Below, piece after piece: positions 27,383 to 36,433 of a stretch of DNA of 41,174 bases. Below the pieces are notes generated by a model. It was not told where the DNA came from. It ran no database searches and was given only the letters and a program-made list of their open reading frames with translations. The stretch's first letter is position 1. Every line of letters starts with the position of its first letter. The DNA lies in IMG/VR virus record IMGVR_UViG_3300047409_000291, positions 1 through 41,174 of that record, one strand, 5' to 3'. This stretch comes from a virus. Made by a program: the position numbers and the translations under genes.

Positions 27383-30177
27383 AATTTGATATCAAACGCT
27401 TCCGCGCTTTTTGTAATCAATTATCCGTTAGCTCTAAGGAGCAAGGCGTAATTAGGCTCGACAAATTACTTGGCACGCAAGAATATCTACTGCAAGAAGT
27501 TGTGAGAGGGCTTGAGGATGACATTCACGCTTTCGTTTGCTGTAAAGCTCGCCAACTCGGGATAACGACCATTCAGTTAGCAATTGACCTGTTTTGGCAC
27601 TATGAGTATACGGGGATGCAGGGTACTCTCGCCTCCGATGGGGAAGAAAACAAAGAAATGTTTCGCTCGACACTAACGCAGTTCCACAACGGCCTACCGC
27701 GCACGCATCGTCTGAGGTTACTCACCAACAATCGCAACATGCTCGAATTTGAAAACGGATCACGCATGTTCATGCAGATTGGCGGCGGCGTGAAACGAAA
27801 AGGCGGTAAGGGACGCGGCAAAGGAATCACCTTCATTCATGCGACCGAATGCTCGTCTTGGGAAGATGAAGAATCGCTTGCATCAATCCAATCTTCGCTT
27901 GCAGAAATAAACCCGCTGCGATTTGCGATGTGGGAATCAACTGCACGCGGATTTAATTTGTTCCATGACATGTACGTAGAAGCAGAAGATGCTGTTACGC
28001 AACGAGCGATATTCATAGGGTGGTGGAGAAACGAACTATATCGTAAAGAGAAAGGCTCCAACGAATATGAAGCGTACTGGGATGGAAAGCTAACCAGCAA
28101 CGAACACGAGTGGTCTCAAGCTGTGAAGATGCAATACGACTTTGACATCGTACCGGAGCAAATCGCGTGGTGGCGCTGGATCGTTGCGGAGAAACTTCAC
28201 GACCAAGACTACGCCAGACAAGAAATGCCCTGGACGGCGGAGATGTCGTTCATATTGACCGGCAAAAACTTTTTCAGCCTGACGCGCGTGCATGAGATTG
28301 CGACGGCGATCGATGCGGAGCCTGCGCCCGTGGAATGCCTGCGCTTTGGTTTCGGTTCGGACTTCATGCAGACGGTGGTGGAAGGCTCGCCTGAGCCCCG
28401 CGCGCAGTTGCGCATCTGGGAACAGCCCGACGACGCGGCGTTTTATTCCATCGGCGCCGATCCCGCCTACGGCAGCGCGCACTGGGCTGACCGCTCTGTC
28501 GTCGAAGTGTACCGCTGCTACGCCGATCGCTTCGAGCAGGTGGCTGAGTTCTGCACGCCTGAAATCACCACGTACAAGTTCGCCTGGGTGATTTGCTACA
28601 TCGCCGGGTGCTACCGCAACAGCATGGTGAATCTTGAGATCAACGGGCCGGGGGAGGCGGTGCTAGGCGAGATCGACAACTTGAGGCGGCAGGCATCCAT
28701 GCTCGGCGCCTCGCCGCAAGGCAAGGCGATCCGCGATGTCGTTGGCCACATGCGCTACTTTCTCTACCGGCGGCTGGATTCCCCGTTCGGCGGCGGCGTG
28801 TACGGCTGGAAGTGCCTTGCTCTCGATACGCCGTTACCTACTCCAGACGGCTGGACTACGATGGGCAAGGTGAAAAACGACGATACGCTTTTCGATGATG
28901 AAGGCATGCCGTGTAGGGTGGTGGTTGCGCATCCTGTGCTACGAGATCATCAGTGCTACAGAATCACATTCTCCGATGGTTCTTCAATAGTCGCGGATGC
29001 CGATCACCTGTGGGAATTATCAGGCGGGCAGATGTGCTCTACGTGGATACTTCGAGAGGGTGACAAGATAGATGCAACTGCGCCTCTATTTGCGCAAGAC
29101 AAAGAGCTTCCGATTCATCCGTATGTGCTCGGGTTGTGGTTGGGCGATGGACATTCCGCTAACGGCAGGATTTCCGGGGCAAAGGAAGATTTGGACAGCA
29201 TCATCGAAAATATAACCGACCTTGGTCTAAAGATTTCAGGTTACGGGAAAGACAAGCGAAACAAGGCATGCCGTGTAAATGTTGTTGGTCTTGCTGCTGA
29301 ACTTGCAAAACAAAATATGATCAACAACAAGCATATTCCAGCTTCGTACTTGAGGGCGTCATTCGACCAGAGATTGAGTTTGCTTCAAGGTCTGATGGAT
29401 ACTGACGGCTCCATCACGACGGGAAGAAAATGCACCTTCACAACTACAAGCATACCGTTGCGTGATGGGTTCTCAGAGCTTCTTAGAACTCTTGGCGTTA
29501 GGTCTCATTACTCAACCAGAACTAGAACTCTGCTGTACAAGGGGAAACAAGTGGAGTGCGCCGAGTCATACCAGTTTTATTTCGTGTCGTATCCAGAAAT
29601 GCCGATGTTCAGATTGCTCAGGAAGCGCGCGTTGATGAACGACAAAGACAACCGCCACGGAAAATCTGCGTATCGACCATTCAGAACAAAAACGCACCTA
29701 ATCGTTTCCGTTGAACAGGTTGAGTCCGTGCCGGTGCGCTGCATTGAAGTCGATTCCAAGTCGCACCTGTATCTTGCCGGTGAATCCATGGTTCCTACGC
29801 ACAACACTACCGGGGAAACCAAGGACCGCGCCTTCAACACCTTCCGCGATCTGGTCGATAAAGGCCACGCCGTGCTGCACTCCAAGCTCCTTGCCGACGA
29901 AATGAAGATCATCGTGCGCGAGAAGGACGGCTTCCTTGGCGCATCCGGCCGCGGGCACGATGACTGCACCGTCGCCTCGGCGATCGCCGCGGAAAACCAC
30001 GTGCGCTATTTCATCATGAAGCTAAAGCAGATGGGCCTCACCTGGGCGAAGGAAGCCGACAAGCGGGCGAAGGTGGCGATTACGGGGCGCGCGGAGACGC
30101 CGGTTGAGAGTACGCTTAGGAGCACGGTCGGTGGGTACATGGATAAGGTCGGCATCCGGTACGGGGTGAACAAGTGA
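27379..30177 (+). CDS. terL: Terminase large subunit with an in-frame intein
   Basis: TTG at 27379 overlaps the HNH stop and starts KFDIKRFRAFCNQL, the usual beginning of this TerL group; an earlier in-frame start lies inside the HNH gene. The 932-residue precursor holds an ATPase domain (variant Walker A ARQLGITT near residue 55, acidic Walker B HATE) and a nuclease domain (GADPAYGS, LEINGPGEA, RGHDDCT). A 331-residue intein (residues 479-809) interrupts the nuclease domain between GVYGWK and TTGETK. Removal leaves about 601 residues, normal for TerL. The motor packages DNA into the prohead through the portal encoded at 31048. Confidence 0.85.
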   Translation: MKFDIKRFRAFCNQLSVSSKEQGVIRLDKLLGTQEYLLQEVVRGLEDDIHAFVCCKARQLGITTIQLAIDLFWHYEYTGMQGTLASDGEENKEMFRSTLTQFHNGLPRTHRLRLLTNNRNMLEFENGSRMFMQIGGGVKRKGGKGRGKGITFIHATECSSWEDEESLASIQSSLAEINPLRFAMWESTARGFNLFHDMYVEAEDAVTQRAIFIGWWRNELYRKEKGSNEYEAYWDGKLTSNEHEWSQAVKMQYDFDIVPEQIAWWRWIVAEKLHDQDYARQEMPWTAEMSFILTGKNFFSLTRVHEIATAIDAEPAPVECLRFGFGSDFMQTVVEGSPEPRAQLRIWEQPDDAAFYSIGADPAYGSAHWADRSVVEVYRCYADRFEQVAEFCTPEITTYKFAWVICYIAGCYRNSMVNLEINGPGEAVLGEIDNLRRQASMLGASPQGKAIRDVVGHMRYFLYRRLDSPFGGGVYGWKCLALDTPLPTPDGWTTMGKVKNDDTLFDDEGMPCRVVVAHPVLRDHQCYRITFSDGSSIVADADHLWELSGGQMCSTWILREGDKIDATAPLFAQDKELPIHPYVLGLWLGDGHSANGRISGAKEDLDSIIENITDLGLKISGYGKDKRNKACRVNVVGLAAELAKQNMINNKHIPASYLRASFDQRLSLLQGLMDTDGSITTGRKCTFTTTSIPLRDGFSELLRTLGVRSHYSTRTRTLLYKGKQVECAESYQFYFVSYPEMPMFRLLRKRALMNDKDNRHGKSAYRPFRTKTHLIVSVEQVESVPVRCIEVDSKSHLYLAGESMVPTHNTTGETKDRAFNTFRDLVDKGHAVLHSKLLADEMKIIVREKDGFLGASGRGHDDCTVASAIAAENHVRYFIMKLKQMGLTWAKEADKRAKVAITGRAETPVESTLRSTVGGYMDKVGIRYGVNK
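28813..29805 (+). mobile_element. LAGLIDADG intein in the terminase nuclease domain
   Basis: Starts at Cys (CLALDTPLPTPDGWTTMGKV, splicing block A), has SSIVADADHLWEL (block B with the His), two dodecapeptide motifs, VLGLWLGDGHS (about intein residues 105-113) and LLQGLMDTDGS (about 189-198), both with their Asp, and ends YLAGESMVPTHN followed by Thr as the +1 residue. All splicing residues (Cys1, block B His, penultimate His, Asn331, +1 Thr) are present, so splicing and homing are both plausible. 993 bp, in frame, more A/T-rich than the exteins. Confidence 0.9.
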
Positions 30178-30554
30178 AGCAGGAGGAAATCATGCGGCGG
30201 CTGCGCGCCTTGTTCGCCACGCCTCCGAAGGAGCGCCCGTTCTCTGTGTCGGTGCTTGCGCACGTGAGCGGTATCCGTGAAAGTCACTTATGGCGGGCAG
30301 CGAAAAGCCATAAAGGCATGTACCGCGAGCAGCAGCGCAGGCTTGAGCGCGCGTTCACGCTGCTGGAAAATGGGCAGGTGGAAGCGCGGCGGGTGAGCAA
30401 GGCGCGCGGCACCTACGAGATTACCGTGTACGACGATCCGCTGCCCGAGCAGACGATGCTCACGCGGATCAGGATCACCGAGCGCGGTCCGGTGCTGGAT
30501 TTTATTGCTGTGAACAAAGCTGCCTTCCCGGTTTTGCCGGAAATCTTGAAGTAG
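30174..30554 (+). CDS. HTH-containing protein after terminase
   Basis: A 126-residue protein from a GTG overlapping the terminase stop. SVSVLAHVSGIRESHLWRAA is a helix-turn-helix, preceded by EEIMRRLRALFATPP and followed by a helical stretch (REQQRRLERAFTLLENGQ) and a beta C-terminus. Position and fold could fit a small terminase subunit or a regulator; no family match was recognised. Confidence 0.65.
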   Translation: MKQEEIMRRLRALFATPPKERPFSVSVLAHVSGIRESHLWRAAKSHKGMYREQQRRLERAFTLLENGQVEARRVSKARGTYEITVYDDPLPEQTMLTRIRITERGPVLDFIAVNKAAFPVLPEILK

Positions 30555-30568
30555 CGTATCGTGCGCGC

Positions 30569-31051
30569 ATGGTCGCAAAGGAATATAGGTGCATCGCGCA
30601 CGCGCTGTCGTTCACATCGAGCGACAAGCAGCCGCGTTGCCCGCACGGCTGCTCCACAATCGTCCGTGAGTTCCTGACCGCGCCCGCCCTGCGCTCCGAG
30701 CGCACGAAAATCTCCGACCGCGCGCTAGACCGGCTCGCCGCGCGCTACCAGCTCACCGACCTTTCCAATCGCAACGGATCGGTGGGGGCATCCAGGAAGA
30801 CCCCGAAGGGCATGGAAGCAATGTGGCAGCCGCTGCCGGCGGGGAATGTGTACGAAGTCGGCAAGGGCGAAGTCCCGCGCGAAGGCTCAGCGGGCGGCGC
30901 AACAGCCGCGCTCGCAGGCATGGGCATGACCGACACGGGCGGCGCAATCTCCGAACTGATGAAGGCGCTACCTCGGCCGCGTCCGCACGCCGTGGGGCAT
31001 GAGCCTGGGTCGGCCAAGGACTTCGATTCAGCACTGGCGAGTGCGCCGTGA
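30569..31051 (+). CDS. Small zinc-finger-like protein ahead of portal
   Basis: A 160-residue protein. YRCIAHALSF and PRCPHGC form a Cys/His cluster within the first 30 residues; the middle is basic and helical (KISDRALDRLAARYQLTDL); the rest is Gly/Ala-rich and disordered. Placed between terminase and portal, it is probably a packaging or assembly accessory. Overlaps the portal start. Confidence 0.65.
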   Translation: MVAKEYRCIAHALSFTSSDKQPRCPHGCSTIVREFLTAPALRSERTKISDRALDRLAARYQLTDLSNRNGSVGASRKTPKGMEAMWQPLPAGNVYEVGKGEVPREGSAGGATAALAGMGMTDTGGAISELMKALPRPRPHAVGHEPGSAKDFDSALASAP

Positions 31052-32721
31052 AGCTGCCGCGGCAGGATGCCCAAAGGCTCGACTTTTTCCAAGAGGTGTC
31101 GCGGGTGTGCATGTCCTCGCGCGCGACGCGATTGGAACAATACACTCTGAATAGGGCTTACTATTTCTACGGCACGGCCGATGGCGCGCCGTCGCCGTGG
31201 AATCTGCTGTATTCACACCTTGACACGGTGACTTCATTCCTCTACGCCAGCGACTCGACGCGGTTCAGCGTGACGATGGGAAGCCATGCCCCGAAGTCAG
31301 ACCGCAAGCGCACCGGAGCCTTTGGCAAACTTGTCCAAGAAGAGTGGAAAAAGTCCAACGCCGACGTCATCATGCAGATGGCGATCCTGTGGGCGCTCGT
31401 GTACGACTCGACCCTCGTCAAGCACATTCGCCGGCGCAATGGCCGCGTGGACCCCTACGTCATCGACCCGGCCTGTTTCGGCGTGTACCGCGACGACGTG
31501 CCCATGCTCGACCGGCAGGAGGCGTTCGTCCACGTGTACTACATGACGAAATCGGACTTGGCCAAGCGCATCAGCCTGCACCCGAAGCGCGAGGACATCC
31601 TGAAAGCGGCGACGGACGCCTACACGAAAAAGGATACCGCGTCGTCCACGCCGCCGATGTTGGACCGCATCCTCTTGACTTCCGGCATCCCTGGCGAAGG
31701 CTTGCAGAGCCTCCAGGGCGAAGTGAACGTGAATATCGGGACCATCGCCGACTACGCAGCGCAGCTCGCTGTGCCGGTAATCGAGATGCAGGAAATATAC
31801 GTATGGGACGATTCGCAGGACGACTACCAGGTGTGCACCATGGCGGGCGAGCAGGCGATCGTGTTCGACCGCAAGAACATCTTCTTGCCGCGATCGAAAG
31901 ATTTTGAGGGCGAGCACGGCTTTGTGCAGGTCTGCCCGAACCCGCTGCCCGATTATTTCTGGGGCCAGTCCGAGGTGTCGAAGCTGACGCCGATCCAGAA
32001 CAAACTGAACGAACGAATGCTCGACATCGAGCGGCTTGAGCAAAAGCAAGTCGATCCGCCTTCGGCCTGGGGCGGCATGGGGCTCCCCGACAAGATGGAC
32101 GCATTCAACTCGCCCGGCGCGAATGTAGCAATCAGCGATCCGAACTTCCGCCGCGAGACTTTCGTTCCGAACATCCCGGAGCACATCTACGCCAGCCTCG
32201 CGCGCTATCAGGACTACATGGACACGGTATCGGGATTGAGCAACGTGGTGCAGGGCAGGGGCGAATCGGGCGTGCGCTCGGCGGGGCACGCGGGCAAGCT
32301 CCTGACGGTAGGGACGGCGCGACCGAAAAAGCGCGCTATGATTATCGAGGATTCGCTCGATCAGTCGGCGACGCTGTTCGGGAAATGCCTGTACGTGGGA
32401 ACGACCGAGGAACTGTACGACGAGAACGACGTGCCGTTCATCCCGGCGGAAATGTCGCCGAACTTCACGGTGGGCGTGGACGCGCACAGCAATTCGCCGA
32501 TATTCGTTGAAGGCTCTCAGCTTTTGAGCGATCGGTTACTGAAAGCTCGCGCCATCACCAGAAAGCGTTACGTGATCCTCAACGCGCCCCCGGATGAGGC
32601 ATCTATCCTGCGAGAACTGGAAGAAATTATTGAGCCAAGCGAAGCCAAGGCAGCGCAACAAAAAATGCAGATGGAAGCAGCGAAAAGTGCGCCTAAACCG
32701 CCTTTGAAATCCGTTGGGTGA
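31048..32721 (+). CDS. Portal (head-to-tail connector) protein
   Basis: A 557-residue protein from a GTG overlapping the previous stop. The size, the position right after terminase, and features such as [40 protein letters not shown] and [20 protein letters not shown] (portal-crown helix) are those of podovirus-type portal proteins. It forms the dodecameric ring through which DNA is packaged and ejected. The C-terminal tail is helical and charged. Start and stop are coupled to both neighbours. Confidence 0.8.
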   Translation: MKLPRQDAQRLDFFQEVSRVCMSSRATRLEQYTLNRAYYFYGTADGAPSPWNLLYSHLDTVTSFLYASDSTRFSVTMGSHAPKSDRKRTGAFGKLVQEEWKKSNADVIMQMAILWALVYDSTLVKHIRRRNGRVDPYVIDPACFGVYRDDVPMLDRQEAFVHVYYMTKSDLAKRISLHPKREDILKAATDAYTKKDTASSTPPMLDRILLTSGIPGEGLQSLQGEVNVNIGTIADYAAQLAVPVIEMQEIYVWDDSQDDYQVCTMAGEQAIVFDRKNIFLPRSKDFEGEHGFVQVCPNPLPDYFWGQSEVSKLTPIQNKLNERMLDIERLEQKQVDPPSAWGGMGLPDKMDAFNSPGANVAISDPNFRRETFVPNIPEHIYASLARYQDYMDTVSGLSNVVQGRGESGVRSAGHAGKLLTVGTARPKKRAMIIEDSLDQSATLFGKCLYVGTTEELYDENDVPFIPAEMSPNFTVGVDAHSNSPIFVEGSQLLSDRLLKARAITRKRYVILNAPPDEASILRELEEIIEPSEAKAAQQKMQMEAAKSAPKPPLKSVG

Positions 32722-33329
32722 TGGCTTACCAAAAGGAATACATGGCGAAGTGGCGCGCGGCCAATCGTGAAAAGATTCGTGCGTATAAAAAGGCCGCGTA
32801 CCAAGCAAACATAGAAGCCGCTAGGGCGACGTTAAGGCGGCAGCGCGCAGCGAATCCGGAGAAAGCCAGAGAAAGTGTTCGCGCTTGGCAAAGAGCCGAC
32901 CCCGAAAGATACAGGGCAAAAAACCGGGAGTACTACGCCAAAAACATAGAGGGCCAGAGGGAGAGAAAAAGAAAGTACGCCGCTGAAAATCCAGAGCTTA
33001 TGAAGGCGAAGCGTCTGAGAGAGGCAAAAGATAGTGAAAGGAGAAACGCTCTAGCGCGCGCTCGTTACCGATTAAATCACGACCGGGAACTAGCTAAGAA
33101 AAAGGAATATATTATTGTACGCAAGCGCATGATCGGCGGCCAAGCCTTGGCTAAAACCTACCGGAAAGAAAATATTGCGTTCATCAAGGCATGCCCTGCC
33201 GGTTTCCATGTTGACCACATCGTCCCGTTGCGCGGGAAACTCGTATGCGGCCTTCACACGCCCTGGAATTTGCAGTACCTTCCTGCAAAAATAAACATTG
33301 CCAAGGGCAATCGGTTTGTTGTAGAGTGA
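32721..33329 (+). CDS. Free-standing HNH endonuclease
   Basis: The ATG at 32721 overlaps the portal stop (TGATG); 202 residues. A long basic helical N-terminus with Lys/Arg/Ala repeats ([38 protein letters not shown]) leads to [20 protein letters not shown], then [19 protein letters not shown], an HNH domain with its DH pair and N. The repetitive arm resembles DNA-binding arms of phage homing nucleases. Insertion between portal and the next structural gene suggests a mobile HNH gene. Confidence 0.8.
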   Translation: MAYQKEYMAKWRAANREKIRAYKKAAYQANIEAARATLRRQRAANPEKARESVRAWQRADPERYRAKNREYYAKNIEGQRERKRKYAAENPELMKAKRLREAKDSERRNALARARYRLNHDRELAKKKEYIIVRKRMIGGQALAKTYRKENIAFIKACPAGFHVDHIVPLRGKLVCGLHTPWNLQYLPAKINIAKGNRFVVE

Positions 33330-33552
33330 AGTCGCAACATGGGCATTCCGATCAATCACCATTGGAGAAGCCATCATCGCACGTAGGCGCGGCCGTAGAG
33401 GACGTCGGTAGGCCACCGACAAACAGAAAGCCCGGTGCTCAGACCGGGCTTTTCCATTCCTACTTGACGAAACAGTGATTTAGGCACAGAGTCACGCCGG
33501 AACGGGGCCGTGGGCAGCGGTTTACCGTCAAAACCAGGCCGAAAGACCTTCA
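33330..33552 (+). other. Non-coding gap with hairpins and a terminator
   Basis: 223 bp after the HNH gene with no gene seen. It holds GTCGGT/ACCGAC (a 6-bp stem around 33404-33420) and the terminator at 33428. The gap separates the terminase/portal block from the scaffold/capsid block. Confidence 0.5.
33428..33453 (+). terminator. Rho-independent terminator
   Basis: AAGCCCGGT (33428-33436), a 6-nt loop and ACCGGGCTT (33443-33451), followed by TT: a perfect 9-bp stem with a short U run (TTTT in all, counting the stem end). Same strand as the upstream genes. It would end or attenuate transcription between the HNH and capsid-side genes. Confidence 0.65.
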
Positions 33553-33942
33553 ATGCCCCTGCCCGATTCCGCTGCACCCTCCCCCTCCCCAGGCGCTGGC
33601 GGTTCCGCTACCGGCCCAGGCTCAGGCGGTCCGGGCAGTGCGCCGATGGCCACACCGCAGCCGCAGGAAGGCATCCAGAAAGCCGCGCGCGTGCAGATTC
33701 AGGTGGCGAGCGAAATGCTCCAGCGGGAACTCCCGCACTTTCCCTTAGACAGCCCAGAATTCGACGCCGTGAGCAAGGCGCTCGCCACGCTCTCCAAGGC
33801 GTTCGGCAAGTCGAAAGACGAAGACCGCCGCCTCTTCCCCGCCGAGATCATGAACATGCTCGGCGCCGTCAAGCCGCCGGGCATGGGTGCAGCACCCGGC
33901 CCAGGCGCCGGCTCACCAGCACCTCAACCAGCACCAGCTTAA
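33553..33942 (+). CDS. Pro/Ala/Gly-rich assembly protein
   Basis: A 129-residue protein with a disordered Pro/Ser/Gly-rich N-terminus (about 1-38), a helical core (VQIQVASEMLQRELPHF, AVSKALATLSKAFGKSKDED) and a Pro-rich tail. It lies between portal and scaffold candidates. Probable small head-assembly protein; no named family. Confidence 0.65.
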   Translation: MPLPDSAAPSPSPGAGGSATGPGSGGPGSAPMATPQPQEGIQKAARVQIQVASEMLQRELPHFPLDSPEFDAVSKALATLSKAFGKSKDEDRRLFPAEIMNMLGAVKPPGMGAAPGPGAGSPAPQPAPA

Positions 33943-33954
33943 TAGGAGCAAATC

Positions 33955-34146
33955 ATGCCCGAGCAACCAGGAATTGGCGTCAGACCGAGCGGACGCGGCA
34001 TCCGCGATCCGCTCACCAACGCGCAGAACAACGGGCGGGTGGTCAATCCGCCGCGATACCCGGTTTTCGGCGGGTTTTCCTCGGCCGGAAAGGCGTTCTT
34101 CAAAAACATGATGCATATCGTCAAGCCCGGCAATGGGACCAAGTAG
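33955..34146 (+). CDS. Small basic protein
   Basis: A 63-residue protein after AATAGGAGCAAATC. Gly/Pro/Asn-rich (VRPSGRGIRDPLTN, NGRVVNPPRYPVFGG). Its stop TAG is the first TAG of the 11-bp tandem repeat that follows. Unknown, probably virion-associated. Confidence 0.6.
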   Translation: MPEQPGIGVRPSGRGIRDPLTNAQNNGRVVNPPRYPVFGGFSSAGKAFFKNMMHIVKPGNGTK

Positions 34147-34193
34147 GCACTAAGTAGGCACTAAGTAGGTACTAAATAGGGACCAAGTAGGAG
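34139..34193 (+). repeat. Five tandem copies of an 11-bp unit
   Basis: Units of the form CTAAGTAGGCA repeat five times with small changes (starts at 34139, 34150, 34161, 34172, 34183). Every unit contains TAG, and because 11 is not a multiple of 3 the TAGs fall in all frames. The last unit becomes the ribosome site (GTAGGAGCAAATCC) of the next gene, so the array looks like slippage expansion of a stop-plus-Shine-Dalgarno unit. Confidence 0.85.
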
Positions 34194-34200
34194 CAAATCC

Positions 34201-34494
34201 ATGACCATCGAAATCAAGAACTCGGGGCCTGAAATCGCTGCGGTGCTGATCGGAGACCCGAAAGAACCAAGCGAAGTGAAGGTGCTCCAAAACGGCGAAA
34301 CGTACCATTCGACCGCCTCCACTCTGACCGTGGTCGACGACAGCTATCCGGGCCTCAAAGACCGGCGCGCGAAAGATCAGGCGTTCGCCGGCCGACGGAA
34401 GGCGGACCCGAACGTCGATCAGCGGCAACTCAAGAAAGCGAAGCCGGCCGCGGAGAAACCTGCTGAGATGCAAGGCAAGGCAGCCGTCAGGTGA
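34201..34494 (+). CDS. Small hypothetical protein, head region
   Basis: A 97-residue protein. N-terminal beta-rich part (IEIKNSGPEIAAVLIGDP, VKVLQNGETYHSTASTLTV), then a basic tail (RQLKKAKPAAEKPAEMQG). Likely a small capsid-associated protein; overlaps the next start. Confidence 0.6.
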   Translation: MTIEIKNSGPEIAAVLIGDPKEPSEVKVLQNGETYHSTASTLTVVDDSYPGLKDRRAKDQAFAGRRKADPNVDQRQLKKAKPAAEKPAEMQGKAAVR

Positions 34495-34694
34495 ACGACG
34501 AACGCTCAGACCTCGACAAGCACGCCGAGGCGGACGCGGCCGGCGTGGTCAGTCACACCTCGCAGGGGCAGCCGATTCCAGCCGATGCGCGCTTAGCGAT
34601 GGCGCGGCGCAGTGAAGTTCACGACTTCGCCAATGCGCGCGCGCAGACCTTGGCGGCGAACGACGATCCGACCCCCATTCCGCCAGCAGCATAG
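34491..34694 (+). CDS. Small acidic hypothetical protein
   Basis: A 67-residue protein from a GTG overlapping the previous stop. Asp/Ala-rich (ERSDLDKHAEADAAGVV). Unknown; located just before the scaffold candidate. Confidence 0.55.
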   Translation: MNDERSDLDKHAEADAAGVVSHTSQGQPIPADARLAMARRSEVHDFANARAQTLAANDDPTPIPPAA

Positions 34695-34704
34695 GAGCTA
34701 GACC

Positions 34705-35265
34705 ATGCCCCCGCTCGAGGGAAAAACCGACGACGAAATCCGCGCACTCGCGGCCCTGGCCGACGACGTGCTCTCCAAGCCCGACACCGCAGGCGTGTTT
34801 CAAAGGTTGGTCAAAAAAAACAACCCGAACATCTCCATGCCGATTGTCGAATTGGAGGACAAGACGGTTGCCGCGCTCTCGGCGCGCGACAAGCGCATCG
34901 AGGAACTGGAGAAACGCGGGCAGATGTCCGACGCAGAGCGCGAAGCGAGCAACCTCTACGAGAACTTGCGCGATGCCGGGCACGTCAACACGCGCGCTTC
35001 ATTCTCCGACCTCGTGAAGTGGGCAAGCGAGAATGGCTTCATGACGACGCAGACCGGACTGACCAAGGCGGCGATGCAGCGCGCAATCGAGCAGGAGGCC
35101 GCCGAGCCCACGCCGTCAACGTCGCACCAGCAAGGCTTTGAGCTCGGCCAAGGCGATCTTGGCAAGGCGTTCATGAAAGACCCGATTGGGACGGCGCGCG
35201 CGCAGGCAATGGCGGCGATGGACGACATTCGGAAAGAACGGGCGAAGGCGGCACGCACGCATTGA
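34705..35265 (+). CDS. Scaffold protein candidate
   Basis: A 186-residue, helical, charged protein (KTDDEIRALAALADDVLSK, AALSARDKRIEELEKRGQ, AMQRAIEQEAAEPT) ending in a basic tail (DIRKERAKAARTH). A coiled coil plus a basic C-terminal helix immediately upstream of the major capsid gene is the usual scaffold layout. No sequence-family match was recognised, so the call rests on position and composition. Confidence 0.65.
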   Translation: MPPLEGKTDDEIRALAALADDVLSKPDTAGVFQRLVKKNNPNISMPIVELEDKTVAALSARDKRIEELEKRGQMSDAEREASNLYENLRDAGHVNTRASFSDLVKWASENGFMTTQTGLTKAAMQRAIEQEAAEPTPSTSHQQGFELGQGDLGKAFMKDPIGTARAQAMAAMDDIRKERAKAARTH

Positions 35266-35300
35266 ACAGTTTCTAATCGGGGCGGATTAGGAGAAAGACG

Positions 35301-36407
35301 ATGACCAAGATTTCAACACTGCTGATACGCGCCCTGCTGTGGCTGTTCGAGCCGCTGTACTTCAAGCTCACTGAGTACATGCAGGGGGCAGGGCTCATGC
35401 CTTCGGTGGTGTTCGGCACCGGGATCGTCCCAGCGGCGAATGTTGGCCTCGAGTTATCGAGCATAACTAGGCGCGCATACGTTCCAAAACTCGTAGTACA
35501 AATCTACAACAACTCGCCGACGATGGCGTCGCTACTTGCCGGCGCGCAGCCCGCTTACGGTGGCGTCAGTTCGATCAGCGTCCCAGTGCAGGGCGCGCCG
35601 TTTGTCACCGGGCAATGGTCGGGCTACGACGGCACGTTCAATCAGCCGTCCGACTTGCAGGGCGCGTTCCTATTCGAGGGGAACCTGAAACTTTTCATCG
35701 TGCCGATTCCGTTCCTCGGAATGGAAGGCATCCTGCAACTCGATCACGCGATCATTCCGAAGATCGAGGCGAAGATGAACGACGCAGGGAACGTCGTCAT
35801 GGACGTGTTCTCGACCGCGCTATTCAACAACACGACGAACTTGCAGGCGCTGATCGGCTTTCCCGGCGCGATCGACGACGGCACCAATATGGTGACCTAC
35901 GGCAACATCAACCGCACGCAGAACGTGTGGTGGCAGTCGAAGGTGTACGCCGCGACCGGCAACCCGACGCGGCAGGCGCTCCTGCAGTACATCGCGGGCA
36001 CGGCGAAAAACGGAGGCGAGAAACCGAGTTTCGGCGTGTGCGGCTTTGGCACCTGGGCGCTGCTCGCGCAGGACTACCAAGGTCAGGAGCAGTACGTCAT
36101 CACGCCGGGCACCGGGTTCGACGGATCAGGCGACGGGCCGCGCTCCGGGTTCGATGCGCTCATGGTGTGCGGCGTCCCGATCTACGCTGACCAATACTGC
36201 CCCGAAGGCATCGTGTACTTGCAGAACTCGAACTACATCAACCTGTATGTGCATGTAATGGGCTCCTTCGCGTTCACCGGCTTTGAATCGACCATCAGCA
36301 ATTTCCAACTCGGCTACGTCGGCGCTCTCGTGTGCATCTTGGAACTTGCCAACGTAAAGCCGAAGGCATCAACGCGCATCAGCGGCTTCAACAGCCTCAC
36401 GCTCTGA
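35301..36407 (+). CDS. Major capsid protein (HK97-like fold candidate)
   Basis: A 368-residue protein with a strong ribosome site (TTAGGAGAAAGACG). Features: MEGILQLDHAIIPKIEAKM, AGNVVMDVFSTALFNN, VWWQSKVYAATGNPTRQALL and an SGFDALMVCGVPIYADQYC strand fit the P-domain pattern of podoviral HK97-fold capsid proteins. Residues 1-32 (STLLIRALLWLFEPLYFKL) are strongly hydrophobic and look like an N-terminal extension; an internal Met33 precedes the more usual start (MPSVVFGTGI). It would build the icosahedral head. Confidence 0.7.
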   Translation: MTKISTLLIRALLWLFEPLYFKLTEYMQGAGLMPSVVFGTGIVPAANVGLELSSITRRAYVPKLVVQIYNNSPTMASLLAGAQPAYGGVSSISVPVQGAPFVTGQWSGYDGTFNQPSDLQGAFLFEGNLKLFIVPIPFLGMEGILQLDHAIIPKIEAKMNDAGNVVMDVFSTALFNNTTNLQALIGFPGAIDDGTNMVTYGNINRTQNVWWQSKVYAATGNPTRQALLQYIAGTAKNGGEKPSFGVCGFGTWALLAQDYQGQEQYVITPGTGFDGSGDGPRSGFDALMVCGVPIYADQYCPEGIVYLQNSNYINLYVHVMGSFAFTGFESTISNFQLGYVGALVCILELANVKPKASTRISGFNSLTL

Positions 36408-36433
36408 CCTACTGACCCTCAAGGAGAACATTC

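Noticed and set aside
28813-29805. An independent endonuclease gene interrupting terminase by frameshift or intron
   Set aside because: The insertion stays in frame with terL at both ends and carries protein-splicing motifs; it is an intein, not an intron or separate gene.
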